DNA of 11,023 nt from Lactifluus volemus (lineage: Eukaryota > Basidiomycota > Agaricomycetes > Russulales > Russulaceae): positions 1-11,023 of the forward strand of contig WTXI01000620.1 of assembly GCA_022376515.1 (NCBI GenBank). The letters are read 5' to 3'. The position numbers were made by a program, and so were the translations under genes. Below the pieces are notes generated by a model. That model ran no database searches. It was given only the letters and a program-made list of their open reading frames with translations, and was not told the DNA's origin. The first letter of the stretch is position 1. The number at the start of each line of letters is the position of its first letter. This document shows positions 1-6,781 of this stretch, one piece after another.

Positions 1-218
1 GGATCACAAAAACCGAGACGCTCTGCTCTAAGGATGACGCGATGACGGCTAACTGATTCTGGTGGACCACATATCCCATTCAATCGATTACGCGTGCGCG
101 TGACCTTTCTCGCACCTCTCGGGCCGAGGAAACTGGCCAGGGGCTAGGACGCTTGGACAGGAGAACCCAACGGTTGGGGTTTTGGCCACTAGTCGCATTC
201 TAGTCAACCTCAGTCTCT

Positions 219-682
219 TTGATGCAAATGGATTGCCTTTCCATGGGCTCAAACAGAAAAAGTATTGTTGCACATCAGCGGAAAAAATTACTGATTCAGC
301 GAGAATCAAGTAAGATTCATCAGGAAAATCCACTGGTATTGATTACTGAGTTGTGTTGTATGTTAGGTCGGGGGTTCCAACGAGTAACAATCGGATCTCT
401 CCCAGACAATGTCCTCCTAGACATATTTGATTTTTATCAAGTTGTTATCAACAAATACTTCATCCGTGATCGTCCGTCGAATTGGGAGAAGCTAGTGCAC
501 GTATGCCGAAGATGGCGATACATCATTTTTGAATCACCAATCCGTCTCAATCTGGAGCTCCTTTGCACGCAGGAATCACCTGTGAGGAAGTTGTTGGATG
601 TTTGGCCACCATTTCCTCTTGTCATCCGATTCAACTTCGACTATTTGTATGAGTCACTGTATTATGAATGGAAGCCCCTCGA
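219..682 (+). pseudogene. F-box protein gene, 5' part, disrupted by copia
   Basis: Probable substrate-recognition subunit of an SCF-type ubiquitin ligase; only the N-terminal part is present. The F-box core LPDNVLLDIFDFY lies at residues 61-73 counted from the ATG at 219. It is followed by WEKLVHVCRRWR (about 89-100) and by PVRKLLDVWPPFPLVI (about 121-136), an arrangement I know from the large F-box families of Agaricomycetes. The first 50 or so residues look uninformative, so the true start may differ and a small 5' intron is possible. Host-like sequence stops at about residue 154. From 683 the frame runs into the copia LTR and ends at a stop at 752, which would give a 177-residue truncated product with a foreign tail. 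Leucine-rich repeats or another C-terminal domain would be expected but are absent. The rest of the gene probably lies beyond the nest. F-box identity is fairly secure; whether the gene was functional is unknown. Confidence 0.7.
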
Positions 683-855
683 TGTTGAGATGCGACCCGG
701 ATCCTGCGGATCTAGCGGACCGGAAACCGCGGAACGGAGTAAATATGATTAATGACAATTTATGTACGGGACTAGCTCCCTGGACACTTAGATACACGAT
801 TATGGGTAGAATAAAGAATGCTATTATTCTGGACATTTACATCTGCTCTGGACAG

Positions 856-863
856 TATAAAAG
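856..863 (+). promoter_or_regulatory. Copia LTR TATA box
   Basis: The sequence is TATAAAAG, a full-consensus TATA box in the presumed U3 region. A start about 30 bases downstream would fall near 886-890. The duplicated block described below starts at 889, which agrees with a transcript 5' end there. The start site itself is inferred. Confidence 0.6.
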
Positions 864-883
864 AACGTAGTTTTCGACGTGTT

Positions 884-914
884 CACTTCAGTCTTCTTGC
901 CTACGACTGAAGTG
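884..914 (+). other. 10-bp inverted repeat (hairpin) over exon end and 5' splice site
   Basis: CACTTCAGTC at 884-893 and GACTGAAGTG at 905-914 are perfect reverse complements around an 11-base loop. The right arm includes the first three bases (GTG) of the proposed intron at 912-914. In RNA this stem could mask the 5' splice site. The spliced copy at 1002-1043 keeps only the inner five base pairs (CAGTC/GACTG). Confidence 0.55.
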
Positions 915-963
915 AGTATAGCTTATGTCATTTCCTACCATATTTGGCTTACCTGTGTCTTAG
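912..963 (+). other. Proposed 52-bp GT-AG intron in the copia LTR
   Basis: The interval starts GTGAGT and ends CTTAG, with a branch-like CTTAC at 948-952. Its 52-bp size is typical of basidiomycete introns. The strongest evidence is that sequence joined exactly across it (889-911 plus 964-982) reappears without it at 1002-1043. The base on each side of the join differs between the copies, so the boundary is unambiguous. Intron identity is inferred, since no transcript is available. Confidence 0.65.
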
Positions 964-1001
964 CGCTATCTAATCTCACAGGTACTTATGATCTATGAAT
1001 A

Positions 1002-1043
1002 CAGTCTTCTTGCCTACGACTGAACGCTATCTAATCTCACAGG
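1002..1043 (+). repeat. 42-bp spliced-form copy of the LTR R/U5 segment
   Basis: Bases 1002-1024 are identical to 889-911 (23 bp) and bases 1025-1043 are identical to 964-982 (19 bp), with the 52-bp intron missing. The block starts about 33 bases after the TATA box in source coordinates, close to the expected cap site. It therefore resembles the 5' end of a spliced element RNA copied back into DNA. It lies 19 bases after the end of the source repeat. Confidence 0.8.
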
Positions 1044-1742
1044 ATTATCTAAGCTATTGTAACGACAGGTTATGGGCCCTGCACCCCTGTGAATTCCAAA
1101 GAAGATCAAATTACAACAGTCTCGCACTTGCACTACTCTACGCGCTTACGGTTCTCCCTAAGGCGAGCTTCTGTTTACTTCGCTTGGTAATCCCACTTCT
1201 CCCGGTCCTTGGAGCCGGGGGATCGGTGTAGGCTGGATCCCTTTTCGGGATTTCCCGCGAGCGTTGTGCGAGAGCGCGGCGACGCTGAAGCACGCGCGAG
1301 TTTTCTCTTGGCCCGGTTTGCGCGGTTACTTAATTAATTTAGCCCGGGGAAATGGACGCACGTTAGCCGGTCAGGCGCGGCATGGACGAGCCGGATGTGG
1401 CCCTACTGCCATGTTAGGAAACCAGGTGGGAGGCCCTGGGGACTATTTGCCTACTGAACGGTTGGCCGATGACTTCCTTGCAGAGCATGGTTCTTGGGTC
1501 TAGAACAAGGTGGGGGTAATCACTCCCCTGAGCGCTTGGGCTCGTCACAACTGCGGTACGCTAAGATAGGATAGATTACTAGATCACACCGCGCACAAAG
1601 TCCAAGAGACTGGATCTGATAAGATTCAGGGTGCACAGCTGGATACGTCAGGGATCCAATCAGATCTTCAATCTCTGGGTCTGACTGCTCCTCATTCCCA
1701 GGTTATCAAAAAATCATCGCTTTATCTTATCAATAGCAAATT
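1044..1742 (+). other. Copia leader or unexplained insert, no gene recognised
   Basis: About 700 bases separate the LTR-like segment from the gag ATG, long for a copia leader. Positions 1080-1540 are GC-rich with short hairpin-like motifs, for example ATCCC/GGGAT at 1237-1251. Short open frames occur (995-1231 and 1264-1503) but their products resemble nothing I recognise and neither has supporting context. Near the right end, CTGAC at 1681-1685, a pyrimidine-rich run and CAG at 1699-1701 resemble an intron 3' splice site. GTACTT at 982-987 could be a matching 5' site, which would remove the whole block from the RNA. That pairing is speculative. Confidence 0.4.
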
Positions 1743-4225
1743 ATGCCTGCAATCACATTCCCTCCTGCAGCCGGGATCGAGATCCTCAACGGATCTAACT
1801 GGGCTGTCTGGTCATCGCGCATGCAAGCACTCCTGCGGCTTAACAGACTTAAAGATCATGTGACCGTAGATCAATCTACCCCCACTCCAGCCTGGACGGA
1901 AACTGATGGGATGATAACGGGCGTCTTTGAGATGTATTGTCAAAAGGACGTCTGGAACTCAGTCTCTGATGATATAAAGTTTGGAACTGCTTAAGCTAAG
2001 TGGGTGGAACTTCAACGGATCTACGGAGGCGTTGGATCTATGTCTGCGTTCAATAGTTGGGTTGCCCTGACCGGGACATCCCTCGAGGAATCAAAACCGA
2101 TGATGCCTCAATTGCAGAAGCTTAATGACGCGTGCATCACCCTACGTAACAACAATATGAATATCTCCGATCTCCAATTTTGTTTTATCTTGATCAAGGC
2201 ACTTCCCGAGTCTTATTCAGCAGTCGCGTCGACCATTTTGGCCACCGGAGCGCCCAAGGATCTTTCCCCGACCACGATCCAGGAACGCATTCTAAATGAG
2301 GAAGGTTGACGGACCGGAGCTTCTGCTTCACTCAATAAGATCGCCCCTGTCAAGCGCAATGACAAAACTAATATTACATGTTTCTACTGTAATAAAAAGG
2401 GGCACAAAAGTAACGAGTGTAAGAAGAAGAAGAAGGATCTGGCTGCCAAAGATAAAAAGGATAAGGAGCAGGGGAGCGCGGCGCAGACGTCTAGCGGAAG
2501 CAAGGCGGTCAACGCGCACATAGTACCTACTGCTACGATCACCGAGATCTCCGATGACAGTAATGATATGCGCGTTTCCCTTTACGCTGCCGTGAGATCG
2601 CGATGGATGGTTGATTCCGGTGCCACACATCATATCAGCCCTTATCGATCCGACTTCACTTTGTGGAAGCCGGCCTGGGGACAAGTCAGTCTTGGTGGGC
2701 ACGCCGAAATCGATCAGATCGGAACCGGAGATATTGTTGTCACACCCCTCAGAGGGAACAAAAACATTCAATTGACCCTGCATGATGTGATGCACATCCC
2801 TGACGCTCGCGCGCGATTCTTCTCGGTCGGTGCGCTGATGCAGAAAGGTGGCAAGATCACATTTGATAATGCAGGATTTGAGATCTACGTTAAAGATCGG
2901 AAGATCGCACGGGGTTACATGGAAGATAATCTATTCTACTTTGATACTTCCAACCCAGCGATCAATGTGCATGGGAGTGCAGCCCAATCAATCGACATCT
3001 GGCATCAAAGGATGGGGCATATGTCGTATAACGTGCTTATGCGATATAGTGAATCAGTCAAAGGGATCACGCTAACCGCACCGATCGATCAAGATCGGGA
3101 TCAATCTCCCTGCCCTGGATGTGCGCTCGGGAAGCAATCTCGCTTACCCTTTACGGCTTTGCCTAAGCGATCAACTGCTAGAATGCAGCTGATCCATAGT
3201 GATCTAGCCGGTCCGATGCAAAAGCAATCAATTCAAGGCGCGCTGTACATGGGATCATTTATCGATGATTATTCCCGACATGCCGTAGTGTATTTCCTCA
3301 AAAGTAAAGATCAGATCGTAGATGCCTTCAAGGACTTCCTGGTGCGCGCAGAAAAGCAAACATCAGATAAGATCCTGGCAATACACAGCGATCGCGGAGG
3401 GGAATACATGGGTGGCCCGATGCAGCTTATCTTATCGGAGCATGGCATCGAGCATCGCACTACAATGCCTTACTCGCCTCAACAGAACGGTGTAGCCGAG
3501 CGATGGAATCGCATGATCTTAGATAAGGTGCACGCGATGTTCCACAGCGCCGGCTTATCTCTCGGGTTCTGGGAGCTTGCAGTAGATGCTGCAGTTCACA
3601 CATACAATAGAACTCCTACACGTGTTCTTGGTTGGCGCACTCCGCACGAACTCTGGAACGGTGGGCACGTTCCGGATGTCTCATACTTCCGGATCTTCGG
3701 ATGTCGCGCTTACGCGCACGTCCCGGAGGAACTCCGGAAGAAGCTAGATCCTCAGGCGATCCCGACGATCTTTGTCGGATATGAGCCCGGATCTAAGGGA
3801 TACTGTTTATGGAATAGGAGCAAACGCTCGGTCATGCTGTCCCGCGATGTGACGTTTGATGAGCGCGAGTTCCCTGCTAAGGAGAGCGTTGAGCTGTCCG
3901 CTCCTCCGGTGCAGCCCCTCGCAATAGATTGGCCTGTGACTCTTCATTTTCCCTCGAGTGAACCCGGAGGCCCCACGCCTCCACCAACACCCGCTAACAC
4001 CTCCGTGTATGCGACCCCGCCATCCTGCCCTCCGGCACTGCAGCTCACTCCGGATGTTGCGCCGCCTCGCCCGCCTTTACCTCGCCCGCTCTTGCCTCTG
4101 CGCAGACCGCCTCCGGCCCCACCTGTTCCGGGGCCTTTGGGCGTTGTCCCGGAGCATCCGCCTTCTCCCAGGCGTCTGCATGCTAACCCGAAGCAGAATC
4201 CGCAGTATCTTACTGCAACTGCTAG
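1743..4225 (+). pseudogene. Copia gag-pol part 1: Gag, protease, integrase
   Basis: One frame from ATG 1743. The Gag capsid part begins near ILNGSNWAVW, typical of copia Gag. A CCHC knuckle (CX2CX4HX4C, CFYCNKKGHKSNEC) lies at 2379-2420, followed by a lysine run. The aspartic protease motif is MVDSGATHHIS, with the Asp codon at 2613. The integrase zinc site uses His codons at 3003 and 3018 and Cys codons at 3111 and 3120. The catalytic Asp, Asp and Glu codons are at 3201, 3390 and 3498, with 35 residues between the last two. A proline-rich linker fills about 3900-4220. Two in-frame stops break it: TAA at 1992-1994 and TGA at 2307-2309. No frameshift is seen, and frame and motifs are otherwise preserved. 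The solo LTR interrupts the linker after 4225. The copy is inactive as it stands unless the stops are bypassed. Confidence 0.9.
4221..4225 (+). repeat. Left target-site duplication of solo LTR (GCTAG)
   Basis: GCTAG directly precedes the TGTTACGG start of the solo LTR and is repeated directly after its end at 5162-5166. A 5-bp duplication is usual for LTR-element integration. Confidence 0.9.
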
Positions 4226-4371
4226 TGTTACGGTTATGCGGGCCGTCCGGCCCATGTCTTACTGTTTTTCATCTGATTTTCGACTTGTGTTGTGACCTAG
4301 GATCCCTTTCCTTGGCCAGCCCCTTCTGTGCCGCTTCTAGGGGCTGTGCATCGCCGTTTTGGACGTGTATT

Positions 4372-4496
4372 TGACTCAGGAATCATGACTCAAATCTTGA
4401 GTCAGCGTTCTTGACTCAGATCTTGAGTCAGACGCACTGAGTCAGTTCTTGAGTCATCAGAACTGACTCAGGTCCTTAGTCAATAGTCTTGACTTC
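4372..4496 (+). promoter_or_regulatory. Tandem TGASTCA (AP-1/Gcn4-type) array in U3
   Basis: Eight perfect TGACTCA or TGAGTCA heptamers start at 4372, 4386, 4398, 4412, 4424, 4438, 4450 and 4464. Two degenerate ones start at 4476 (TTAGTCA) and 4490 (TGACTTC). Start-to-start spacing alternates 14, 12, 14, 12 without exception, so the array is five 26-bp units with two sites each. TGASTCA is the binding site of bZIP activators of the Gcn4/CPC1/AP-1 class. It lies 50-175 bases upstream of the TATA-like box, so it probably acts as an upstream activating sequence. Confidence 0.75.
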
Positions 4497-4545
4497 GCTA
4501 CTGTACTGTGACCTTTGTAGGATAGTTGGCTGGCCCTCTGTACGC

Positions 4546-4553
4546 ATAAATAG
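4546..4553 (+). promoter_or_regulatory. TATA-like box of the solo LTR
   Basis: The sequence is ATAAATAG, placed about 50 bases after the activator array and near-consensus for a TATA box. The same motif is present in the 3' LTR at 6417-6424 on the minus strand. A start around 4575-4580 is expected but unproved. Confidence 0.5.
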
Positions 4554-5161
4554 GGCCCTGTAGACAAGCTAAAGCCCCAGCTTCAGCTTCGTCTAGAATC
4601 GCAGTTCATTGTCTCCTGCTCACACTCGCATCGCATCTTCTTCCTCTACTTGTTCATCCCCTCTTCGTACCTTGATCTAGGTACTTCGCGCCACGATCAG
4701 ACATCTGTGAACTTGTTCCATTTCCTCTGGAACTAGCTCCCAGACGCCTGAACCCTAATACGAACGCGCTGAGAGAAGTAGTTCCCACTTCTCACACCGC
4801 GTCCGCCCTCGAACCTTAGTTCAACCTCCCACGAGTGTCCTTGGAAGGCGAGCATCCCTTGCGCTCCAATTACACTCGCGCCCGTGTTGCGGTTGAACCT
4901 ACACATCGTCATCTACCTATCTGCCACCGTCTATCCTCTTTAGGAACGGTAACTCCGACCATCGCGTGCGCCGGCCCGTATTAACCGCCTCACGCGATAC
5001 GAACACCGAGAGTTCGCACAGTCAAGTCTACTCCTCCGAGGACCTTGTCTGCGCGTGCTAGAATCGACTATTTGGTGTTGCTAGTCTTGTCTGACTCGCC
5101 ACAGCAAATAGCCAACCAGAACGACGCTCACTTCGAGCCACGGTCCCTGCGAACCGTGACA

Positions 5162-5166
5162 GCTAG
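5162..5166 (+). repeat. Right target-site duplication of solo LTR (GCTAG)
   Basis: Second copy of GCTAG, immediately after the CA end of the solo LTR at 5161. It pairs with 4221-4225. Confidence 0.9.
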
Positions 5167-5803
5167 CTCGCGCGCCAGGAGGCCCACTCAGTTATCTCAC
5201 ACGGTTCTACTTAGTGCTGCCGAGGTACGCGACCCCTTATCTTATCGGGAAGCAATGGCGTCGGACCGAGCCGAGGAGTGGCAACGTGCCTGCGCATATG
5301 AAATTGACGCGCTAGCCAAGAATGGCACTTGGGTTCTCGTGCCTTTACCGCCAGGCCGGAAGACCGTTAAATCTAAATGGGTCTTCAAGCACAAAGCAGA
5401 TGGACACTTTCGTGCTCGGCTGGTGGCCAAGGGGTTCACTCAAATACAGGGAATTGACTATGATGAAACCTTCTCTCCAGTAGCACGTTTCGAGTCTTTG
5501 AGACTGCTGCTAGCATTGGCCGCGCTAGAGGATTGGGAGATCCACCAAATGGATGTCAAATCGGCGTTCCTGAACGGCTTACTGGATGAGGAGATTTACA
5601 TGGAGCAGCCGGAAGGTTTCATTGATCAGGCCCAATCAGATAAGGTTTGCCTCCTCAAAAAGGCATTGTACGGACTCAAGCAAGCCTCGCATGCATGGAA
5701 TTCACAATTCCATGGAGTTCTCATAGGGCTCGGCTTTACGCGCACGCACTCGGATGCGGGGATCTATCATCGCCAAGATGCGGGGGGACAGCTAATCATA
5801 ATC

Positions 5804-5808
5804 CTCTA
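5804..5808 (+). repeat. Single visible copy of chromovirus target site (CTCTA)
   Basis: These are the five copia bases directly before the 3' LTR end at 5809. The same five bases should follow the 5' LTR beyond the right edge. The bases after the LTR on the other side, GTACC at 6745-6749, are element-internal and do not match. This fits an LTR belonging to a full element, not a solo LTR. Confidence 0.65.
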
Positions 5809-6416
5809 TGTCACGGTTCGCAGGGACCGTGGCTCGAAGTGAGCGTCGTTCTGGTTGGCTATTCGCTGTGGCGAGTCGGACAAGACTAGCAACACCAAAT
5901 AGTCGATTCTAGCACGCGCAGACAAGGTCCTAGAGGAGTAGACTTGACTGTGCGGACTCTCGGTGTTCGTATCGCGTGAGGCGGTTAATACGGGCCGGCG
6001 CACGCGATGGTCGGAGTTACCGTTCCCAAAAGGGATAGACGGTGGCAGACGGGTTAATGACAATGTGTGGGTTCAACCGCAACACGGGCGCGAGTGTGAT
6101 TGGAACGCAAGGGGTTCTCGCCTTCCAAGGACACTCGTGTGAGGTTGAACTAAGGTTCGAGGGCGGACGCGGGGTGAGAAGTGGGGACTACTTCTCACAG
6201 CGCGTTCGTATTAGGGTTCAGGCGTCTGGGGACTTGTTACACGGAAATGGAACAAGTTCACAGATGTCTGATCGTGGCGCGAAGTACCTAGATCAAGGTA
6301 CGAAGAGGGGATTCACAAGAAGAGAGGAGGAAGATGCGATGCGAGTGTGAGCAGGAGACAATGAACTGCGATTCTAGACGAAGCTGAAGCTGGGGCTTTA
6401 GCTCGTCTACAGGGCC

Positions 6417-6424
6417 CTATTTAT
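6417..6424 (-). promoter_or_regulatory. TATA-like box of the 3' LTR
   Basis: CTATTTAT on the plus strand reads ATAAATAG on the minus strand, the equivalent of 4546-4553 in the solo LTR. In a 3' LTR it would drive transcription leftward into the copia sequence. Confidence 0.45.
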
Positions 6425-6473
6425 GCGTACAGGGGGCCAGCCAACTATCTTACAAAGGTCACAGTACAGTAGC

Positions 6474-6598
6474 GAAGTCAAGACTATTGACTAAGGACCT
6501 GAGTCAGTTCTGATGACTCAAGAACTGACTCAGTGCGTCTGACTCAAGATCTGAGTCAAGAACGCTGACTCAAGATTTGAGTCATGATCCCTGAGTCA
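6474..6598 (-). promoter_or_regulatory. TGASTCA array in the 3' LTR
   Basis: This is the reverse-strand copy of the array in the solo LTR, with the same ten positions and spacing. Within the array I see only one base difference, a spacer base near 6589. That is cleaner than the flanking LTR sequence, which has about ten differences in 150 bases. The contrast suggests selection on the array, or chance. Confidence 0.7.
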
Positions 6599-6744
6599 AA
6601 TACACGTCCAAAACGGCGACGCACAGCCCCTAGAAGTCGAACAGAAGGGGCTGGCCAAGGAAAGGGATCCTAGGTCACAACACAAGTCGAAAATCAGACG
6701 GAAAACAGTAAGAAATGGGCCGGGCGGCCCGCATAACCGTAACA

Positions 6745-6758
6745 GTACCCTCTCTCCT
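6745..6758 (-). other. Polypurine tract of the chromovirus
   Basis: On the minus strand the bases are AGGAGAGAGGGTAC, directly before the TGTTACGG start of the 3' LTR. Purine-rich runs in this position prime plus-strand DNA synthesis in LTR elements. Position and composition support the call. Confidence 0.7.
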
Positions 6759-6759
6759 A

Positions 6760-6781
6760 GGCGCATGTACCACCATGCGCC
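6760..6781 (-). other. 8-bp hairpin between pol stop and polypurine tract
   Basis: GGCGCATG at 6760-6767 and CATGCGCC at 6774-6781 are perfect reverse complements around a 6-base loop. The hairpin abuts the pol stop codon (6782-6784) and precedes the polypurine tract. A role in RNA end structure or priming is possible but not shown. Confidence 0.5.

Larger units (their letters stand above)
683..980 (+). repeat. Probable copia 5' LTR (298 bp, right end uncertain)
   Basis: The proposed LTR begins TGTTGAGA and ends TCTCACA, which form near-matching inverted termini with TG...CA ends. It contains a TATA box at 856-863 and a GT-AG intron at 912-963. The 3' LTR is outside the window, so the right end cannot be proved. 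Alternatives are 1041, where the same TCTCACA end recurs, and 1700, where CCCA is followed by GGTTATCA. A length of about 300 bp suits a fungal copia LTR. No primer-binding site beginning with the usual TGG is obvious after any of the three ends. Confidence 0.45.
4226..5161 (+). mobile_element. Solo LTR of the chromovirus family (936 bp)
   Basis: It starts TGTTACGGTT and ends AACCGTGACA, which are inverted termini with one mismatch, and it is flanked by the 5-bp duplication GCTAG. It has exactly the same length as the minus-strand 3' LTR at 5809-6744 and aligns with it from end to end. By eye there are about ten differences in the first 150 bases, about five in the last 150, and a few compensating one-base indels. 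Matching flanks with no internal region indicate insertion of a full element followed by LTR-LTR recombination. It carries the TGASTCA array (4372-4496) and a TATA-like box (4546-4553). Removing it with one duplication copy would leave the copia frame open. Confidence 0.92.
683..5808 (+). mobile_element. Ty1/copia retrotransposon, 5' portion, twice interrupted
   Basis: A plus-strand Pseudoviridae-type element. Its domain order Gag, protease, integrase, reverse transcriptase is diagnostic of copia, because integrase precedes reverse transcriptase. The left boundary at 683 is inferred from TGTTGAGA at the point where F-box similarity ends, paired with TCTCACA as a candidate LTR end. The five bases before it, CTCGA at 678-682, are the candidate target duplication; the partner copy should lie outside the window. 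A solo LTR occupies 4226-5161 and a chromovirus interrupts it after 5808. RNase H and the 3' LTR are not seen and should lie right of the window. One frame (1743 onward) can be followed through both coding parts, so the element was close to intact when it was hit. Confidence 0.85.
5162..5808 (+). pseudogene. Copia gag-pol part 2: reverse transcriptase, truncated
   Basis: This is the N-terminal two-thirds of a copia reverse transcriptase. Visible motifs in order are WQRACAYEIDALAKNGTWVL, KSKWVFKHKADG, ARLVAKGFTQ, YDETFSPVARF, HQMDVKSAFLNG, YMEQPEGF and CLLKKALYGLKQASHAW. They end in IILY. The first catalytic Asp, in QMDVKSAF, is intact. The frame is in phase with part 1: codons begin at 4221 and at 5162 on the two GCTAG copies. 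The chromovirus enters after 5808, within the Tyr codon of the expected YVDD box, so the catalytic Asp pair and RNase H are lost from this segment. An open frame starting at 5045 adds an N-terminus translated from solo LTR DNA; that start is not real. GATC, very common in part 1, is not enriched here. Confidence 0.9.
5809..6744 (-). repeat. Chromovirus 3' LTR (936 bp)
   Basis: Read on the minus strand it runs from TGTTACGGTT at 6744 down to AACCGTGACA at 5809. It directly follows the polypurine tract of the minus-strand element, as a 3' LTR should. It is the same length and family as the solo LTR at 4226-5161, in opposite orientation. The pair forms a 936-bp inverted repeat around a 647-bp spacer of copia sequence. 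Confidence 0.92.

Noticed and set aside
1044..1540. Mitochondrial, rRNA or tRNA fragment in the leader
   Set aside because: GC-rich hairpins suggested it, but I could not match any conserved organellar, rRNA or tRNA sequence.
683..1700. A 1018-bp copia LTR ending at 1700
   Set aside because: Kept only as an alternative: the end CATTCCCA does not mirror TGTTGAGA as well as TCTCACA does, and 1 kb would be long for this type. The 3' LTR is needed to decide.
1992..2309. RIP-like C-to-T mutation as cause of the copia stops
   Set aside because: CpG and CGATC-type motifs remain very common in this element, so there is no sign of heavy C-to-T mutation; two stops alone do not support it.
2328..2795. 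155-residue minus-strand frame
   Set aside because: It lies opposite the copia zinc knuckle and protease, which have clear motifs on the plus strand; a shadow frame.
3944..4255. 103-residue glycine-rich minus-strand frame
   Set aside because: It is the complement of the proline-rich copia linker and has no independent support.
4372..4496. CRISPR-like repeat array
   Set aside because: The repeats are 7-bp transcription-factor sites with 5- and 7-bp spacers inside a eukaryotic LTR.
5045..5161. N-terminal extension of the reverse-transcriptase frame starting at 5045
   Set aside because: The extension is translated from the end of the solo LTR. The same sequence occurs in the other LTR, and the copia frame starts only after the target duplication at 5162.
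4226..6744. A complete small element bounded by the two LTRs
   Set aside because: The LTRs are in opposite orientation and the DNA between them is copia reverse transcriptase in the copia frame. The left LTR has its own duplication and the right one joins a polypurine tract.
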